54,275 nt of DNA from JAGGYK01 sp034716155 (GCA_034716155.1 JAYEFR010000139.1:1-54275); one strand, 5' to 3'. Positions 42,426 through 51,790 are shown, counted from the first letter of the stretch. Notes: generated by a model not told the origin, from the letters alone. Program-made: numbers and translations.

Positions 42426-45053
42426 ATGGGAATAAAAAGGGTTAGTAGTTATCTTTTTGTTATAATAATGATGTTTGCGCTTGCCTTAGCAGGTTGTGAT
42501 GAGAGGCATGATGTAACGCGGGGATCAGAGGATAGCTTTGGAGGCCTGAACAGCGAGGAACTTTTATCTTCTGAGGATTATACCAACCTGGGCAATCTTT
42601 TGGGTAACTTAACCGGCGGTGAACTCATGGACATACTCGACGAAAGCTTGCAAACCCTGAACGCACTGGGAGCCCAAGGCAAAACAAGCCCTGAGGATTA
42701 CGAGACCCTGCTGTGCATCATCACTAACATGTACAATAATATGGCGGCGGACAAGGCGGAATTCGAAGAGACAGGAGGTGCTGAAGGCGCAGGCATGGCA
42801 GAGGCTTCAGATGCGCTGATCGCGCTTATTGATATGATGGCCGAGAATAAAGTTGGTGACGTGCTGAACGATCTGCTTAAGCAGACAGGCCCTGATGTAC
42901 TCACAGAGAATATATATCCAATGCTCGAATATCTTATGGCAGCAGATACAGCCACGTTGGAAGGGGCTGTGGGAGGTATATCATTAGGAGGTATTTCAGA
43001 AGAGGGCTTTAATAGCCTGATGGGTGTTGCGAAAATAGCCCTTGGCTCTGAAATGCAGGATGTCCTAGGTGAACTCATGGAGGATGATTCGTTTAAAGAG
43101 GATCTTGAGGACCTCCTGTACTCTGCCGGCAAGCTCATGACCGAGGAGAAGGCTTCGGATCCATTCAATGAGTGGGATAAGTATGACATGGCTGACTTCG
43201 AGAGGATACTCTATTGCACCGAGGATCTTATAGATGTCTACAAAGAGAATAGAGGTGCCTTTGAGGAGTTTGTGGGAAAGGCCCTTGTGGGGATTGCCCC
43301 TACATCAGATGGGGAGACCTTAAGAGGGCTGTTAAAGGCCATTGCAACAATGGATAGAGATTACATCCCCGATATTGATACCGGGCTCCTGCATGCTGTG
43401 CGAAGGAACATGTATGCAGGAGAGAGGTCTAGTCAGGCTGTGAAGACCAGCTCGCTCAGGGCACTGATATTCATGATGCATGAGGCGGATGTAGACTTTC
43501 CGTCCCTTAAGCTGGTAACGTATCCTGGTGGTACGGTTAGTGATATCACTACGAACATAGCAGAGTGGACCGTGGGTGAGGTGGTTACAGCCCGTAATCC
43601 TAATATGACCCTTTTTGAGGCCTTTGACGGGGTGTTATTCAAGAAGAAATACAAGATATTAGGTATTATTCCACCCGATGGATTTGATGGGTTAGTGGGG
43701 ATGATGGGAAGCCCCTTAGTGAAGGGCTTGATGCCCTCTATAGGCATTATAGACCCGTTCCCTGCCTTTATAGAACTGGCAGGTGGTGATGATTCCGTTA
43801 TCTGGTTTAACAGATATGGCACCGCGGGAGAGCGTCACACGCTTTTTGCCCTGTTTGCGCCGCTCATGGAATACTTCTGGCATGAGGGCAGGCCCGGTGA
43901 TATGATAGGTATGCTTGCCAATATGAATGAGATCGAACCGGACGACTATGTGCCTTTGTTTGACAAGCGTGGTAATTCGAATCCAGATGCAACCTTTAAA
44001 GTAGATGATCAAGGTGTAGTATTAAAGGCCATAGAAGGCCCGTATGGCTATGGGCTCCTGACCTATGCCCTGAGGGGGATGTCAGATGAGGGGGATGATA
44101 ACGATGGTGACATACTTGATCCGATCCTGGATCTTACGGTCATGGTGTTAAATAAGCTGATTAGCACCGAGTACTCACCCGGTCTCTCACTCTTCGATGC
44201 CCTTTTAGATGAACTTGGCCTCGGTAATGGGCTTCTCAAAGATGATGGAAATATAGATTATGAGGCAATAGATGATATCGTCAGCGCCTTGTTCGAGCCT
44301 GATGAAAATGGTGAGTATCCCCTGGATAAGGTGCAGACATTCCTTAAAGACAATCACGATACGATTGTGAATATCTCCGAGGGCCTTGGTAATGTCCTTT
44401 TAATCGCGGGTGAGGCCGTGGGTGAGCCGGATAATACCACAATTCAAGGTATCATCGATAAGTTAGAAGAGATTAAAGTGGGCTCGCTTGGCGAGCTTAT
44501 CGACTATCTGCTTGAGGAAAAGGACGGGTCAGACAATCCATTTGTGAGTAATGTCAAGGTCCTGGCCTACAAGATGCTGGATATTAAGCATGATGACTAC
44601 AATCCAAACGGAAACCTCCTCCCGGAGGAGACCACACTTACCGAATTGTTTGACCATCTCATCGGTGATGAGAATTCTGGCATTTATGACTTCAGCCCCA
44701 TGATGGATTTTCTTGTGGCAGTCACAGACAATCCGGATCTGTTATGGGCACTTACCGGGAGCGATGGAGATGCTGAGCCTGAAGAAGGTCTCCTTACAGA
44801 GTGTCCGGGGATCTCTATAGACTTTATTAAGGCCCTGTTTGCCTCTGTGGATGTGGATGGAGATGGTGTGGTAGATGACTCGGTAACCCTTGGTATGATG
44901 AAGCTCATAAATCTCGATGTTGGCTATAATGGGCTATTGCATGAGCTTGTAGATCTTCTTTCCGGCGCAGATTTGAAACCTGATGGCGACACATATAATA
45001 TGATCCTTAATGCACTGGAATTAGTTGTCGAGAATTCTTATATAAACGGGTAG
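42426..45053 (+). CDS. large acidic lipoprotein, function unknown
   Basis: An 875-aa protein from ATG 42426, preceded by GGGAGGA. Lipoprotein signal LALAGC (Cys about 24) is followed by Asp/Glu. The mature chain is very acidic, largely helical, and built of loosely similar 40-60-residue stretches such as NLLGNLTGGELMDILDESLQTL and LIDYLLEEKDG. Near the C-terminus DVDGDGVVDD is a calcium-binding-type loop. No named domain is recognised. It lies first in a sigma-54-promoted run with two FadL-type porins, so a surface or periplasmic role in hydrophobic-substrate uptake is possible but inferred. Confidence 0.7.
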   Translation: MGIKRVSSYLFVIIMMFALALAGCDERHDVTRGSEDSFGGLNSEELLSSEDYTNLGNLLGNLTGGELMDILDESLQTLNALGAQGKTSPEDYETLLCIITNMYNNMAADKAEFEETGGAEGAGMAEASDALIALIDMMAENKVGDVLNDLLKQTGPDVLTENIYPMLEYLMAADTATLEGAVGGISLGGISEEGFNSLMGVAKIALGSEMQDVLGELMEDDSFKEDLEDLLYSAGKLMTEEKASDPFNEWDKYDMADFERILYCTEDLIDVYKENRGAFEEFVGKALVGIAPTSDGETLRGLLKAIATMDRDYIPDIDTGLLHAVRRNMYAGERSSQAVKTSSLRALIFMMHEADVDFPSLKLVTYPGGTVSDITTNIAEWTVGEVVTARNPNMTLFEAFDGVLFKKKYKILGIIPPDGFDGLVGMMGSPLVKGLMPSIGIIDPFPAFIELAGGDDSVIWFNRYGTAGERHTLFALFAPLMEYFWHEGRPGDMIGMLANMNEIEPDDYVPLFDKRGNSNPDATFKVDDQGVVLKAIEGPYGYGLLTYALRGMSDEGDDNDGDILDPILDLTVMVLNKLISTEYSPGLSLFDALLDELGLGNGLLKDDGNIDYEAIDDIVSALFEPDENGEYPLDKVQTFLKDNHDTIVNISEGLGNVLLIAGEAVGEPDNTTIQGIIDKLEEIKVGSLGELIDYLLEEKDGSDNPFVSNVKVLAYKMLDIKHDDYNPNGNLLPEETTLTELFDHLIGDENSGIYDFSPMMDFLVAVTDNPDLLWALTGSDGDAEPEEGLLTECPGISIDFIKALFASVDVDGDGVVDDSVTLGMMKLINLDVGYNGLLHELVDLLSGADLKPDGDTYNMILNALELVVENSYING

Positions 45054-45078
45054 GCCCGCTTTTGTTGATATTATAAGT

Positions 45079-45102
45079 GGAGGGGAGGATATGCCCCCCT
45101 CC
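45079..45102 (+). terminator. hairpin between lipoprotein gene and first fadL-like gene
   Basis: GGAGGGG (45079-45085) and CCCCTCC (45096-45102), a 7-bp GC stem with a 10-nt loop. There is no U-run, so it may stabilise or attenuate rather than terminate. Confidence 0.4.
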
Positions 45103-45137
45103 TAGTATAGATATGTTATTAAAGAAAGGGGTTTCTT

Positions 45138-46508
45138 ATGGGGAAAAGATCTTTCATTGTATTATTATTTATCGTGTCTTTAAGTTTTCCTGCCTTTGGT
45201 TCTGGTTTTACTGATACGTATGGTATTGGGATTAGGGCCATTGCATTGGGCGGGGCGTTTACTGCAGTGGCTGATGACTATTCAGCTGCGTTCTATAATC
45301 CAGCCGGCCTGGCCCAAAGCACGGGAAATTACTTCAACCTTGAATATCTTTACACCTCGCCTGATATTGATGTGAAGAAACTTAACGGCCAGGATTTGAT
45401 TATACCTTCCGCTGGTGGTGGGGTGAGGAACGACCCTACCAACTATCGTGGAGGCAATGGGCTTGACCTTCAAATCCCAATGATCGGATTAGCGCTTGAT
45501 GTCAATGGGGTGCTGGACATTCCTGCTAATGTGCAGTTGGGTATTGCAGCATCCCTGACAGAGCAAATGGATACTTTGTACAGAATCTATAATTTTCCTC
45601 CGGATCAGCCCCGTTTCCTCCGCTATGGTAATGACATCAGCCGTATAGTTCTCGCGGCATCAATTGGGGTAGAGGTGATCAGCAATCTCATCTATGTAGG
45701 TGGTGGTATGCAGTCCATGTTATATGGTGACGGGCAGGTCTGGATCGACGGGCTTGCCATAGGTACAGGGCCGGAGTACGAGAATGTAGTGGGGCAGGCC
45801 AAGATCTCGTCACTGATGCACTATGACCCGATAGCCGGTATCCTGATAACCCCGTTTGATAAGAAGCTTAAAATCGGGCTGTCCTACAGGGCGGAGGAAG
45901 AGGTCGAAATAGATCCCATGCCCACCCTGGTTGCAACAGATCTTGGAGGTGTTGGCCTTGCCATGGTTATGGGGATGAATAGCTTTTTCACCCCTGAGGA
46001 GTATTCCGCGGGCATAGCCCTGGGCCTGGACAGGTTTATGGTCTCTTTAGAGGCAAATAAACAGATGTGGAGCGAATATGACTATACTAATGGCGAGAAG
46101 TATCATTACTACTCTGGCAATCCCGAGCTTACAGGCATAGAGACAGGAACACCTGACTTTGATGACACCCTTAATTACCGGCTTGGCGTGGAATATAAGA
46201 TTGGCAAGGATGCGAGTATTATGGCGGGTTACTGCCATCAGCCTACCCCTATTCCTGACCAGTCAGGCAGGGTATCCAATTACCTGGATATGGATAAGGA
46301 TATCTTCTCAATCGGTGGCAAATACGCCTTCAAGACCTCGATGATGGTAAAACCTGTGACCATTTCTGCCGCATTCCAGTATCAGATGCTGGACGATTGC
46401 ACAGCGTACAAGAATGGTGTGCAGGGTAAATCCTGGGTCAACCAGGAGAGTTACACGGTCGAAGGTGATGTCTATGCAGGCGGCATATCCGTGGGCCTTG
46501 CCTGGTAA
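45138..46508 (+). CDS. OmpP1/FadL-family outer-membrane transporter, copy 1
   Basis: A 456-aa outer-membrane barrel. Signal peptide about 1-22 (FPAFGSG). The FadL hatch signature GIGIRAIALGGAFTAVADDYSAAFYNPAGLA comes right after it. Alternating beta strands follow, and the chain ends in aromatic-rich GDVYAGGISVGLAW with a terminal Trp, the outer-membrane insertion signal. The family transports hydrophobic molecules (long-chain fatty acids, aromatics, hydrocarbons). ATG follows AAAGGGG. It precedes a paralogue with stretches of near-identical DNA. Confidence 0.88.
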   Translation: MGKRSFIVLLFIVSLSFPAFGSGFTDTYGIGIRAIALGGAFTAVADDYSAAFYNPAGLAQSTGNYFNLEYLYTSPDIDVKKLNGQDLIIPSAGGGVRNDPTNYRGGNGLDLQIPMIGLALDVNGVLDIPANVQLGIAASLTEQMDTLYRIYNFPPDQPRFLRYGNDISRIVLAASIGVEVISNLIYVGGGMQSMLYGDGQVWIDGLAIGTGPEYENVVGQAKISSLMHYDPIAGILITPFDKKLKIGLSYRAEEEVEIDPMPTLVATDLGGVGLAMVMGMNSFFTPEEYSAGIALGLDRFMVSLEANKQMWSEYDYTNGEKYHYYSGNPELTGIETGTPDFDDTLNYRLGVEYKIGKDASIMAGYCHQPTPIPDQSGRVSNYLDMDKDIFSIGGKYAFKTSMMVKPVTISAAFQYQMLDDCTAYKNGVQGKSWVNQESYTVEGDVYAGGISVGLAW

Positions 46509-46558
46509 TGGAATAAGTAGAGATGTTCTCTTATAGATATAAAAGAAAGGGGTTTCTT

Positions 46559-47968
46559 ATGGGGAAAAGATTTTTCATTGTATTATTATTTATCGCGTCT
46601 TTAAGTTTTCCTGCCTTTGCTGCCGGCGTTCCTGACACATATGGCCTTGGCATAAGGGCTATTGCATTAGGTGGGGCATTTACTGCTGTGGCAGATGACT
46701 TTTCTGCAGCGCATTATAATCCTGCAGGTCTGTCCCAGATGAAAGGTCACCAGCTCTCAATGGAATATCTTTACACATCGCCGGATATTGATGTGGAAAA
46801 GCTTACTGGCGGAGATCTGTACACAACAGATATCAACGGGAATGTAAGGTCAGACCCTACGGAGGCGACTGCTGGCCATGGTCTTGATCTTCAGGTGCCT
46901 GTAGTCGGGGCGATACTGGACATCAATAAGATTTCCAATCTTCCAATGAACGTACAGTTTGGACTCGTTGCATCCATGCCTGAGCAATTGGATATTTCAT
47001 ATAGGATCTATGATTACCCCCCGGACCAGCCTTACTTTATCAGGTATGGAGATAATATCGACCGTATTTTCATAGCGGCCTCGATAGGGGTAGAGGTTAT
47101 TAAAGACCTTGTCCATGTAGGTGTTGGAACGCATGCCATGTTATATGGGCCGGGCAAGTATTATGTGGACGGCATCTCAACAGGGTCAGCTCCGGATGAT
47201 CAAAATTGTGTGGCGCAAGAGGAGTTTGGTGCCTTATTTGAATATAATCCCATAGCCGGGATTCTGATTACCCCACTGGATAAAAAACTTAAGATAGGTC
47301 TTTCATGGAAGGATGAGCAGGAGTTGGAATTAGGACCGATCCCTATTCTGTCATCGGTTTTTATCGGTGGCCACTGGGAGTTGGACATCCCCATGAAGCT
47401 GGATCTGAATGCCTTCTTTTGCCCTGAGGAGTATTCCGCGGGCATAGCCCTGGACCTGGACAGGTTTATGGTCTCTATCGAGGCGGATAAACAGTTATGG
47501 AGCGAGTATTCATATTCCTCCACAGACATGTATCATTACTATGCCGGTGCCTCAGGTCTCACTGGCATAGAGACCGGGAGCCCTGATTTTGATGATACCA
47601 TTAACTATCGTATTGGCATCGAGTATAAACCCAACAAAAACATGAGCCTTATGGCTGGCTATAGCCATCTGCCAACCCCGGTACCAGACCAGTCAGGCAG
47701 GGTGTCAAACTACCTGGATACAGACAAAGACACCTTTTCTTTGGGTGCCAGCTACACATTAACAAAACCGATCATCGGGATTGTAAAGGCGCCGGTTACG
47801 CTGGCAGGGGTGTTCCAGTATCAGATGCTGGATGAGATTACTGTGTACAAAGATGGGGTGGAAGGAGTAACGTATTGGGATGGGCCCCATAAGGATAAAA
47901 CTCAGGAGAGTTACACGGTTGAGGGAGATGTATATGCAGGGGGTATATCTGTAAGCCTGTCCTGGTAG
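46559..47968 (+). CDS. OmpP1/FadL-family outer-membrane transporter, copy 2
   Basis: A 469-aa paralogue of the preceding gene. Start ATG 46559 (MGKRFFIVLLF) has the same AAAGGGG leader as copy 1; the open frame begins 12 codons earlier. The hatch motif is GLGIRAIALGGAFTAVADDFSAAHYNPAGLS and the C-terminus GDVYAGGISVSLSW. The 5' 70 nt and an internal stretch (CCTGAGGAGTATTCCGCGGG...) are almost identical to copy 1 while the rest has diverged strongly. The pair presumably handles related hydrophobic substrates. Confidence 0.88.
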   Translation: MGKRFFIVLLFIASLSFPAFAAGVPDTYGLGIRAIALGGAFTAVADDFSAAHYNPAGLSQMKGHQLSMEYLYTSPDIDVEKLTGGDLYTTDINGNVRSDPTEATAGHGLDLQVPVVGAILDINKISNLPMNVQFGLVASMPEQLDISYRIYDYPPDQPYFIRYGDNIDRIFIAASIGVEVIKDLVHVGVGTHAMLYGPGKYYVDGISTGSAPDDQNCVAQEEFGALFEYNPIAGILITPLDKKLKIGLSWKDEQELELGPIPILSSVFIGGHWELDIPMKLDLNAFFCPEEYSAGIALDLDRFMVSIEADKQLWSEYSYSSTDMYHYYAGASGLTGIETGSPDFDDTINYRIGIEYKPNKNMSLMAGYSHLPTPVPDQSGRVSNYLDTDKDTFSLGASYTLTKPIIGIVKAPVTLAGVFQYQMLDEITVYKDGVEGVTYWDGPHKDKTQESYTVEGDVYAGGISVSLSW

Positions 47969-47975
47969 CAAAAAA

Positions 47976-48215
47976 CAGTCGACAGTCGACAGTCATCAGT
48001 CGACAGTCGAAGAAGATAAAAAAACCTTTTCTCTGCGCACTCAGAGTGAATCATAAGACCAGTTTAGTATAAACGGTCTATCGGCTCAGGAAAAACCTGA
48101 AATGCTAGAGCGGATGTTCCAGGAGCAAAACAGGGCCCACCCTAAATTAAGAGCCGAAAGTCTTGTATCTTTAGACTATCGACTGCTGACTCTCGACTCA
48201 CGACTGGCGACTATC
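47976..48215. repeat. inverted pair of heptamer arrays
   Basis: Left array CAGTCGA/CAGTCGA/CAGTCAT/CAGTCGA/CAGTCGA (47976-48010). Right array GACTATC/GACTGCT/GACTCTC/GACTCAC/GACTGGC/GACTATC (48174-48215). The arrays are reverse complements in word content and enclose about 163 nt without a gene. They can pair as a large hairpin between the fadL pair and the convergent DUF3187 gene. Confidence 0.85.
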
Positions 48216-48230
48216 TTTTGCCCTATCGGC

Positions 48231-49274
48231 TTAAAATACAGTGCCTATCCCCAGATGGATTCCAAAGTCCGGGCTATTGTTATAATGAAAGAGGTTTTCA
48301 ATTACAGAAAACTCTAAAAAGTTTTTGTGTTTAAACCGATTTTTCCAGGTTAGATTAACTCCCCCAGCTATCTCATACATGGGTTTTGCAAATTCATAAT
48401 AATGAGATATGTTGGGGGAATTGTATAAACCCTGTATGATCGCTGATATATTCTTATTTAGAGGAAGTTCTCCCGCAAGAAGGAATGACCAGTGATGTCG
48501 TTTCAGGTCGATTTCTTCTATTCCCTTTATTATGTCAGTATTTCCATAATATGTATAACTCAGGTGTGAACAGATATATAGAGGCTTGATCCATTTGGAT
48601 AGAGTTAAATAAACATTATAGTCCAGCTTATCATCTGTGTGTCCAAAAGTCTTTCCTGGAAGAGGAAATCTTACCAGAGCACCCGTAGCAATGGCAGGGA
48701 GAAAGAGACCTCCTTTGGTATAATCATACTGAAGCCCGCAGTAGGCTGAATTGTGGGCAAAAAACCCTTTGTGGTATTCCTTCTCATAAAATACATTATT
48801 GTATTTAATACATGTGTAGACCCTATCTCTAGGGTATTTATCTCGATACATTGTGCTATTGTTTATGAGATCATGAAATTCTTCTATATAGCCATCCATT
48901 ACACCTCCAAGGATGTACATGGTTCTTAGCCCACCCAGAATGGATATCTTAGGCGATATCTGATGGATACCCCCAAGCCCGAGTGAAAATACCTCGTAAT
49001 CAAACACATAGGCCTCATGTTCGATTGCCCAGATATTAGACCATGTATGAGTAAATAAAACCTCTGTCTGTCCAGATACAAGATTGCTTGGGCTTACAGG
49101 AAAGACAGGCAGGTGAAAACTCTGGAATGGGGCCTGGGAAGAAAAATGGATAGGGCCTTTGCCGATATTGAGGTTGTCTGCCCATACAATCTGCCCCGGG
49201 GACAAGAAAAGTAAAATAAATATGTACCAAATAAGTGATTTAAGGAGATGGGGACAACATAATCTGCAGAGCAT
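48231..49274 (-). CDS. DUF3187-family outer-membrane barrel protein
   Basis: A 347-aa exported protein. Hydrophobic signal about 13-32 ending VWA. The mature chain has amphipathic beta strands throughout and ends GIHLGIGTVF with a terminal Phe, typical of outer-membrane barrels. N-terminal IHFSSQAPFQSFHLPVFPVSPSNLVSGQTEVLF fits DUF3187. Function unknown. It is convergent with the FadL pair, and word-repeat sequence borders it on both sides. No clear ribosome site precedes the ATG. Confidence 0.65.
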   Translation of the reverse strand: MLCRLCCPHLLKSLIWYIFILLFLSPGQIVWADNLNIGKGPIHFSSQAPFQSFHLPVFPVSPSNLVSGQTEVLFTHTWSNIWAIEHEAYVFDYEVFSLGLGGIHQISPKISILGGLRTMYILGGVMDGYIEEFHDLINNSTMYRDKYPRDRVYTCIKYNNVFYEKEYHKGFFAHNSAYCGLQYDYTKGGLFLPAIATGALVRFPLPGKTFGHTDDKLDYNVYLTLSKWIKPLYICSHLSYTYYGNTDIIKGIEEIDLKRHHWSFLLAGELPLNKNISAIIQGLYNSPNISHYYEFAKPMYEIAGGVNLTWKNRFKHKNFLEFSVIENLFHYNNSPDFGIHLGIGTVF

Positions 49275-49371
49275 GTTAAGATAGTTATGATATCTTATGG
49301 CCTTTGTCTACTAAATATCAAGAGAGTTTTTATCACTATTCAATATAGGGCATATTTCCCTTAAGCGGGTC

Positions 49372-49420
49372 GATGAGGGCAAAAGGCCCCTACAAAGCTT
49401 TGTGCCTATTTTCATATAAA
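49372..49420. repeat. mosaic word-repeat fragment
   Basis: GATGAGGGCAAAAGGC (49372-49387) is the inverse of 3231-3246. CTATTTTCATATAAA (49406-49420) is the inverse of the boundary word found at 1815 and 3103. The fragment abuts the groEL terminator. Confidence 0.75.
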
Positions 49421-49421
49421 T

Positions 49422-49455
49422 AAAAAAAACAGGGCCGATACCGGCCCTGTTTTTT
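49422..49455 (-). terminator. intrinsic terminator of groESL (bidirectional)
   Basis: ACAGGGCCG (49429-49437) and CGGCCCTGT (49442-49450), loop ATAC, with A-run on one side and T-run on the other, 24-50 nt past the groEL stop. It works in both directions. Confidence 0.9.
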
Positions 49456-49478
49456 GTAGTCCTGGATTGTTAGATTTG

Positions 49479-51122
49479 TTACATCATTCCGCCCATGTCA
49501 GGTGGCATTCCTCCTCCTGGGGGCATCCCAGGCATCCCCTTTTTCTCTTCGGGGGACTCTGTTACCATCACCTCCGTGGTAAGCATCAAACCTGCAACAG
49601 ATGCAGCGTTTTGAAGTGCGGTCTTGACAACCTTGGTCGGGTCAATGATACCGGCTTCCGTCAAATTTTCATATGTCTCAGTAGTCGCATTAAACCCTTC
49701 GTTGCCTTTCATGTTCTTTACCGCTCCCACCACTATTCCGCCTTCCAAGCCGGCGTTTACGGCAATCTGTCTTAGAGGTTCTTCAAGCGCCTTGGCCACA
49801 ACCTTTACACCAAATTCCTGGTCACCTTCGACTTTAAGGGCGCCTAATTTGTCTATGCATCTGAGCAAGGCCACACCACCACCAGGCAAGAAGCCTTCTT
49901 CCACAGCAGCCCTGGTTGCATGCAGGGCATCCTCAACCCTTGCCTTCTTTTCTTTCATCTCAGGCTCTGTTGCCGCGCCTACCCTGATTACAGCAACACC
50001 ACCTGCCAGTTTTGCGAGCCTTTCCTGAAGCTTTTCCTTATCATAATCAGAGGTGGATTCTTCAATTTGCGCCTTGATCTGCTGTATTCTTCCCTGGATA
50101 TCAGCAGTTTTGCCGGCACCCTCTACAATAGTAGTGTTGTCTTTGTCTATTACCACCTTTTTAGCCTTTCCAAGGTCGACTACTGTAACAGACTCTAATT
50201 TTCTACCCAGGTCCTCAGAGATGACAGAGCCTTCAGTCAGGATGGCTATGTCTTCTAACATGGCTTTACGTCTGTCGCCAAAACCAGGTGCCTTGACTGC
50301 TGCACACTTGAGTGTGCCCCTGAGCTTGTTTACCACGAGTGTGGCTAAGGCTTCACCTTCTACATCCTCTGATAGGATGACCAGACTCCTGCCTTCCTTG
50401 GCAATCTGTTCTAATACAGGAACAATGTCTCTCATATTGCTGATCTTCTTGTCATAGATAAGTATATATGGATCTTCCATCACAGTCTCCAACCTCTCAG
50501 CATCTGTCACAAAATAGGGAGAGAGATAACCCCTATCGAACTGCATCCCCTCGACCAGCTCCAGGGTTGTTTCCATACCCTTTGCTTCCTCTACAGTGAT
50601 AACACCTTCTTTACCAACCTTGTCCATGGCATCAGAGATCATATCCCCTACCTCGGCATCCGCGTTGGCAGAGATTGACCCTACCTGCTGGATCTCTTTC
50701 TTGTCCTTTACAGACGTGCTTGCCTTTTTCAGCTCATCAATTACTACCTTGGTGGCCTTGTCAACACCACGCTTTAACTCCATAGCATTCATACCAGCGG
50801 CCAGATACTTCAGACCTTCATGATATATGGCCTGAGCAAGAATTGTTGCAGTAGTAGTACCGTCTCCAGCGACATCGGAAGTCTTTGATGCCACCTCTCT
50901 TACCATCTGAGCCCCCATATTTTCGAATTTGTCTTTTAATTCTATTTCTTTTGCTACAGTTACACCATCTTTTGTTACTGTGGGAGCCCCAAACATTTTG
51001 TCAAGGACGGCATTCCTTCCTTGCGGACCCAATGTCGCCTTTACAGCATTAGCCAATTTGTCTATACCCTTTAAAATTTTTGCCCTTGCTTCCTCATTAT
51101 AAATAATGTCTTTTGCAGGCAT
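49479..51122 (-). CDS. groEL: chaperonin GroEL
   Basis: A 547-aa 60-kDa chaperonin of normal length: AAKDIIYNEEARAKILKG-type start, GDGTTTATILAQAI (ATP-binding Asp-Gly-Thr loop), AAVEEGFLPGGGVALLR, and a C-terminal Gly/Met-rich tail (GMPGMPPGGGMPPDMGGMM). It folds proteins in the cytoplasm with GroES. AGGAGG precedes ATG. It is cotranscribed with groES (22 nt apart) under CIRCE. Confidence 0.99.
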   Translation of the reverse strand: MPAKDIIYNEEARAKILKGIDKLANAVKATLGPQGRNAVLDKMFGAPTVTKDGVTVAKEIELKDKFENMGAQMVREVASKTSDVAGDGTTTATILAQAIYHEGLKYLAAGMNAMELKRGVDKATKVVIDELKKASTSVKDKKEIQQVGSISANADAEVGDMISDAMDKVGKEGVITVEEAKGMETTLELVEGMQFDRGYLSPYFVTDAERLETVMEDPYILIYDKKISNMRDIVPVLEQIAKEGRSLVILSEDVEGEALATLVVNKLRGTLKCAAVKAPGFGDRRKAMLEDIAILTEGSVISEDLGRKLESVTVVDLGKAKKVVIDKDNTTIVEGAGKTADIQGRIQQIKAQIEESTSDYDKEKLQERLAKLAGGVAVIRVGAATEPEMKEKKARVEDALHATRAAVEEGFLPGGGVALLRCIDKLGALKVEGDQEFGVKVVAKALEEPLRQIAVNAGLEGGIVVGAVKNMKGNEGFNATTETYENLTEAGIIDPTKVVKTALQNAASVAGLMLTTEVMVTESPEEKKGMPGMPPGGGMPPDMGGMM

Positions 51123-51144
51123 ATTAAAACCTCCTTATCTTTCT

Positions 51145-51432
51145 TTATTCGACAATCCCTAAGATGTCATCTTCCCTCATGATTAACAATTCCTCACCCT
51201 CCAACTTTACCTCTGTACCTCCATACTTTGAAAAGAGAATTTTATCTCCTTTCTTAACATCCAGGGGCAAGATCTTGCCATCTTCCGTCTTTTTACCATT
51301 ACCCGCGGCTATAACCTCACCCATTTGAGGCTTTTCTTTAGCTGTATCCGGAATGATAATCCCACCTTTTGTCCTTTCTTCTTCTTCTATTCTCTTTACA
51401 AGAATTCTATCTTGTAACGGGCGAATCTTCAT
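51145..51432 (-). CDS. groES: co-chaperonin GroES
   Basis: A 95-aa protein: MKIRPLQDRILVKRIEEEERTKGGIIIPDTAKEKP contains the mobile loop, and the chain ends LLIMREDDILGIVE. The start at 51432 follows AGGAGGAAC. The open frame extends 14 codons upstream into the CIRCE region and is not used. First gene of the groESL operon. Confidence 0.98.
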   Translation of the reverse strand: MKIRPLQDRILVKRIEEEERTKGGIIIPDTAKEKPQMGEVIAAGNGKKTEDGKILPLDVKKGDKILFSKYGGTEVKLEGEELLIMREDDILGIVE

Positions 51433-51457
51433 AGCGTTCCTCCTTTGTATGAATTTA

Positions 51458-51484
51458 TTAGCACTCATCGCCAATGAGTGCTAA
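51458..51484 (-). promoter_or_regulatory. CIRCE operator
   Basis: TTAGCACTC (51458-51466), a 9-nt spacer and GAGTGCTAA (51476-51484): a perfect match to the HrcA-binding CIRCE element. A TTGAAA/TATAAA promoter-like pair lies just upstream on the minus strand (51516-51491, with a short 15-nt spacing). It indicates HrcA repression of groESL. hrcA is not in the window. Confidence 0.95.
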
Positions 51485-51671
51485 CGAGGTTTATAAGGAT
51501 ACGGCGCTTTTTTCAACTTCAGTTGTATGGGTTTATTGACCTATTATAGAAGCTATTCAGGATTATTCCCAGATAAGATAAAATTTCTATCCTTATCTTA
51601 AGATTACGAGCATTTTCGCTTTTTATTTAGCTTCGTACAAAAACAGGCCAATTTTTTGGTAAAAAGTCGTA

Positions 51672-51790
51672 CTATATGAAAACAGTCGACAGTCATCAGT
51701 CGGTAGTCAACAGCCGGAAAGACAGTGGATAATCGATAGTTGGAAAAGTAAAAGATTTTAGGTTCAAAGTTCAATATTCCATGTTCAATG
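51672..51790. repeat. heptamer array with boundary word
   Basis: TATATGAAAACAG (51673-51685) leads into CAGTCGA/CAGTCAT/CAGTCGG/TAGTCAA/CAGCCGG (51683-51717), then TTCAAAGTTCAATATTCC and TTCAATGTTT words to 51790. A run of Gs and CCCCCTGGCCCCCTTC...GGGGGAA (51796-51843) follows, another familiar repeat-like palindrome. From 51844 to the tRNA at 52009 I see nothing I can name. Confidence 0.75.

Noticed and set aside
47976..48215. possible CRISPR array
   Set aside because: Repeat units are 7 bp in direct contact with no spacers and no cas gene.
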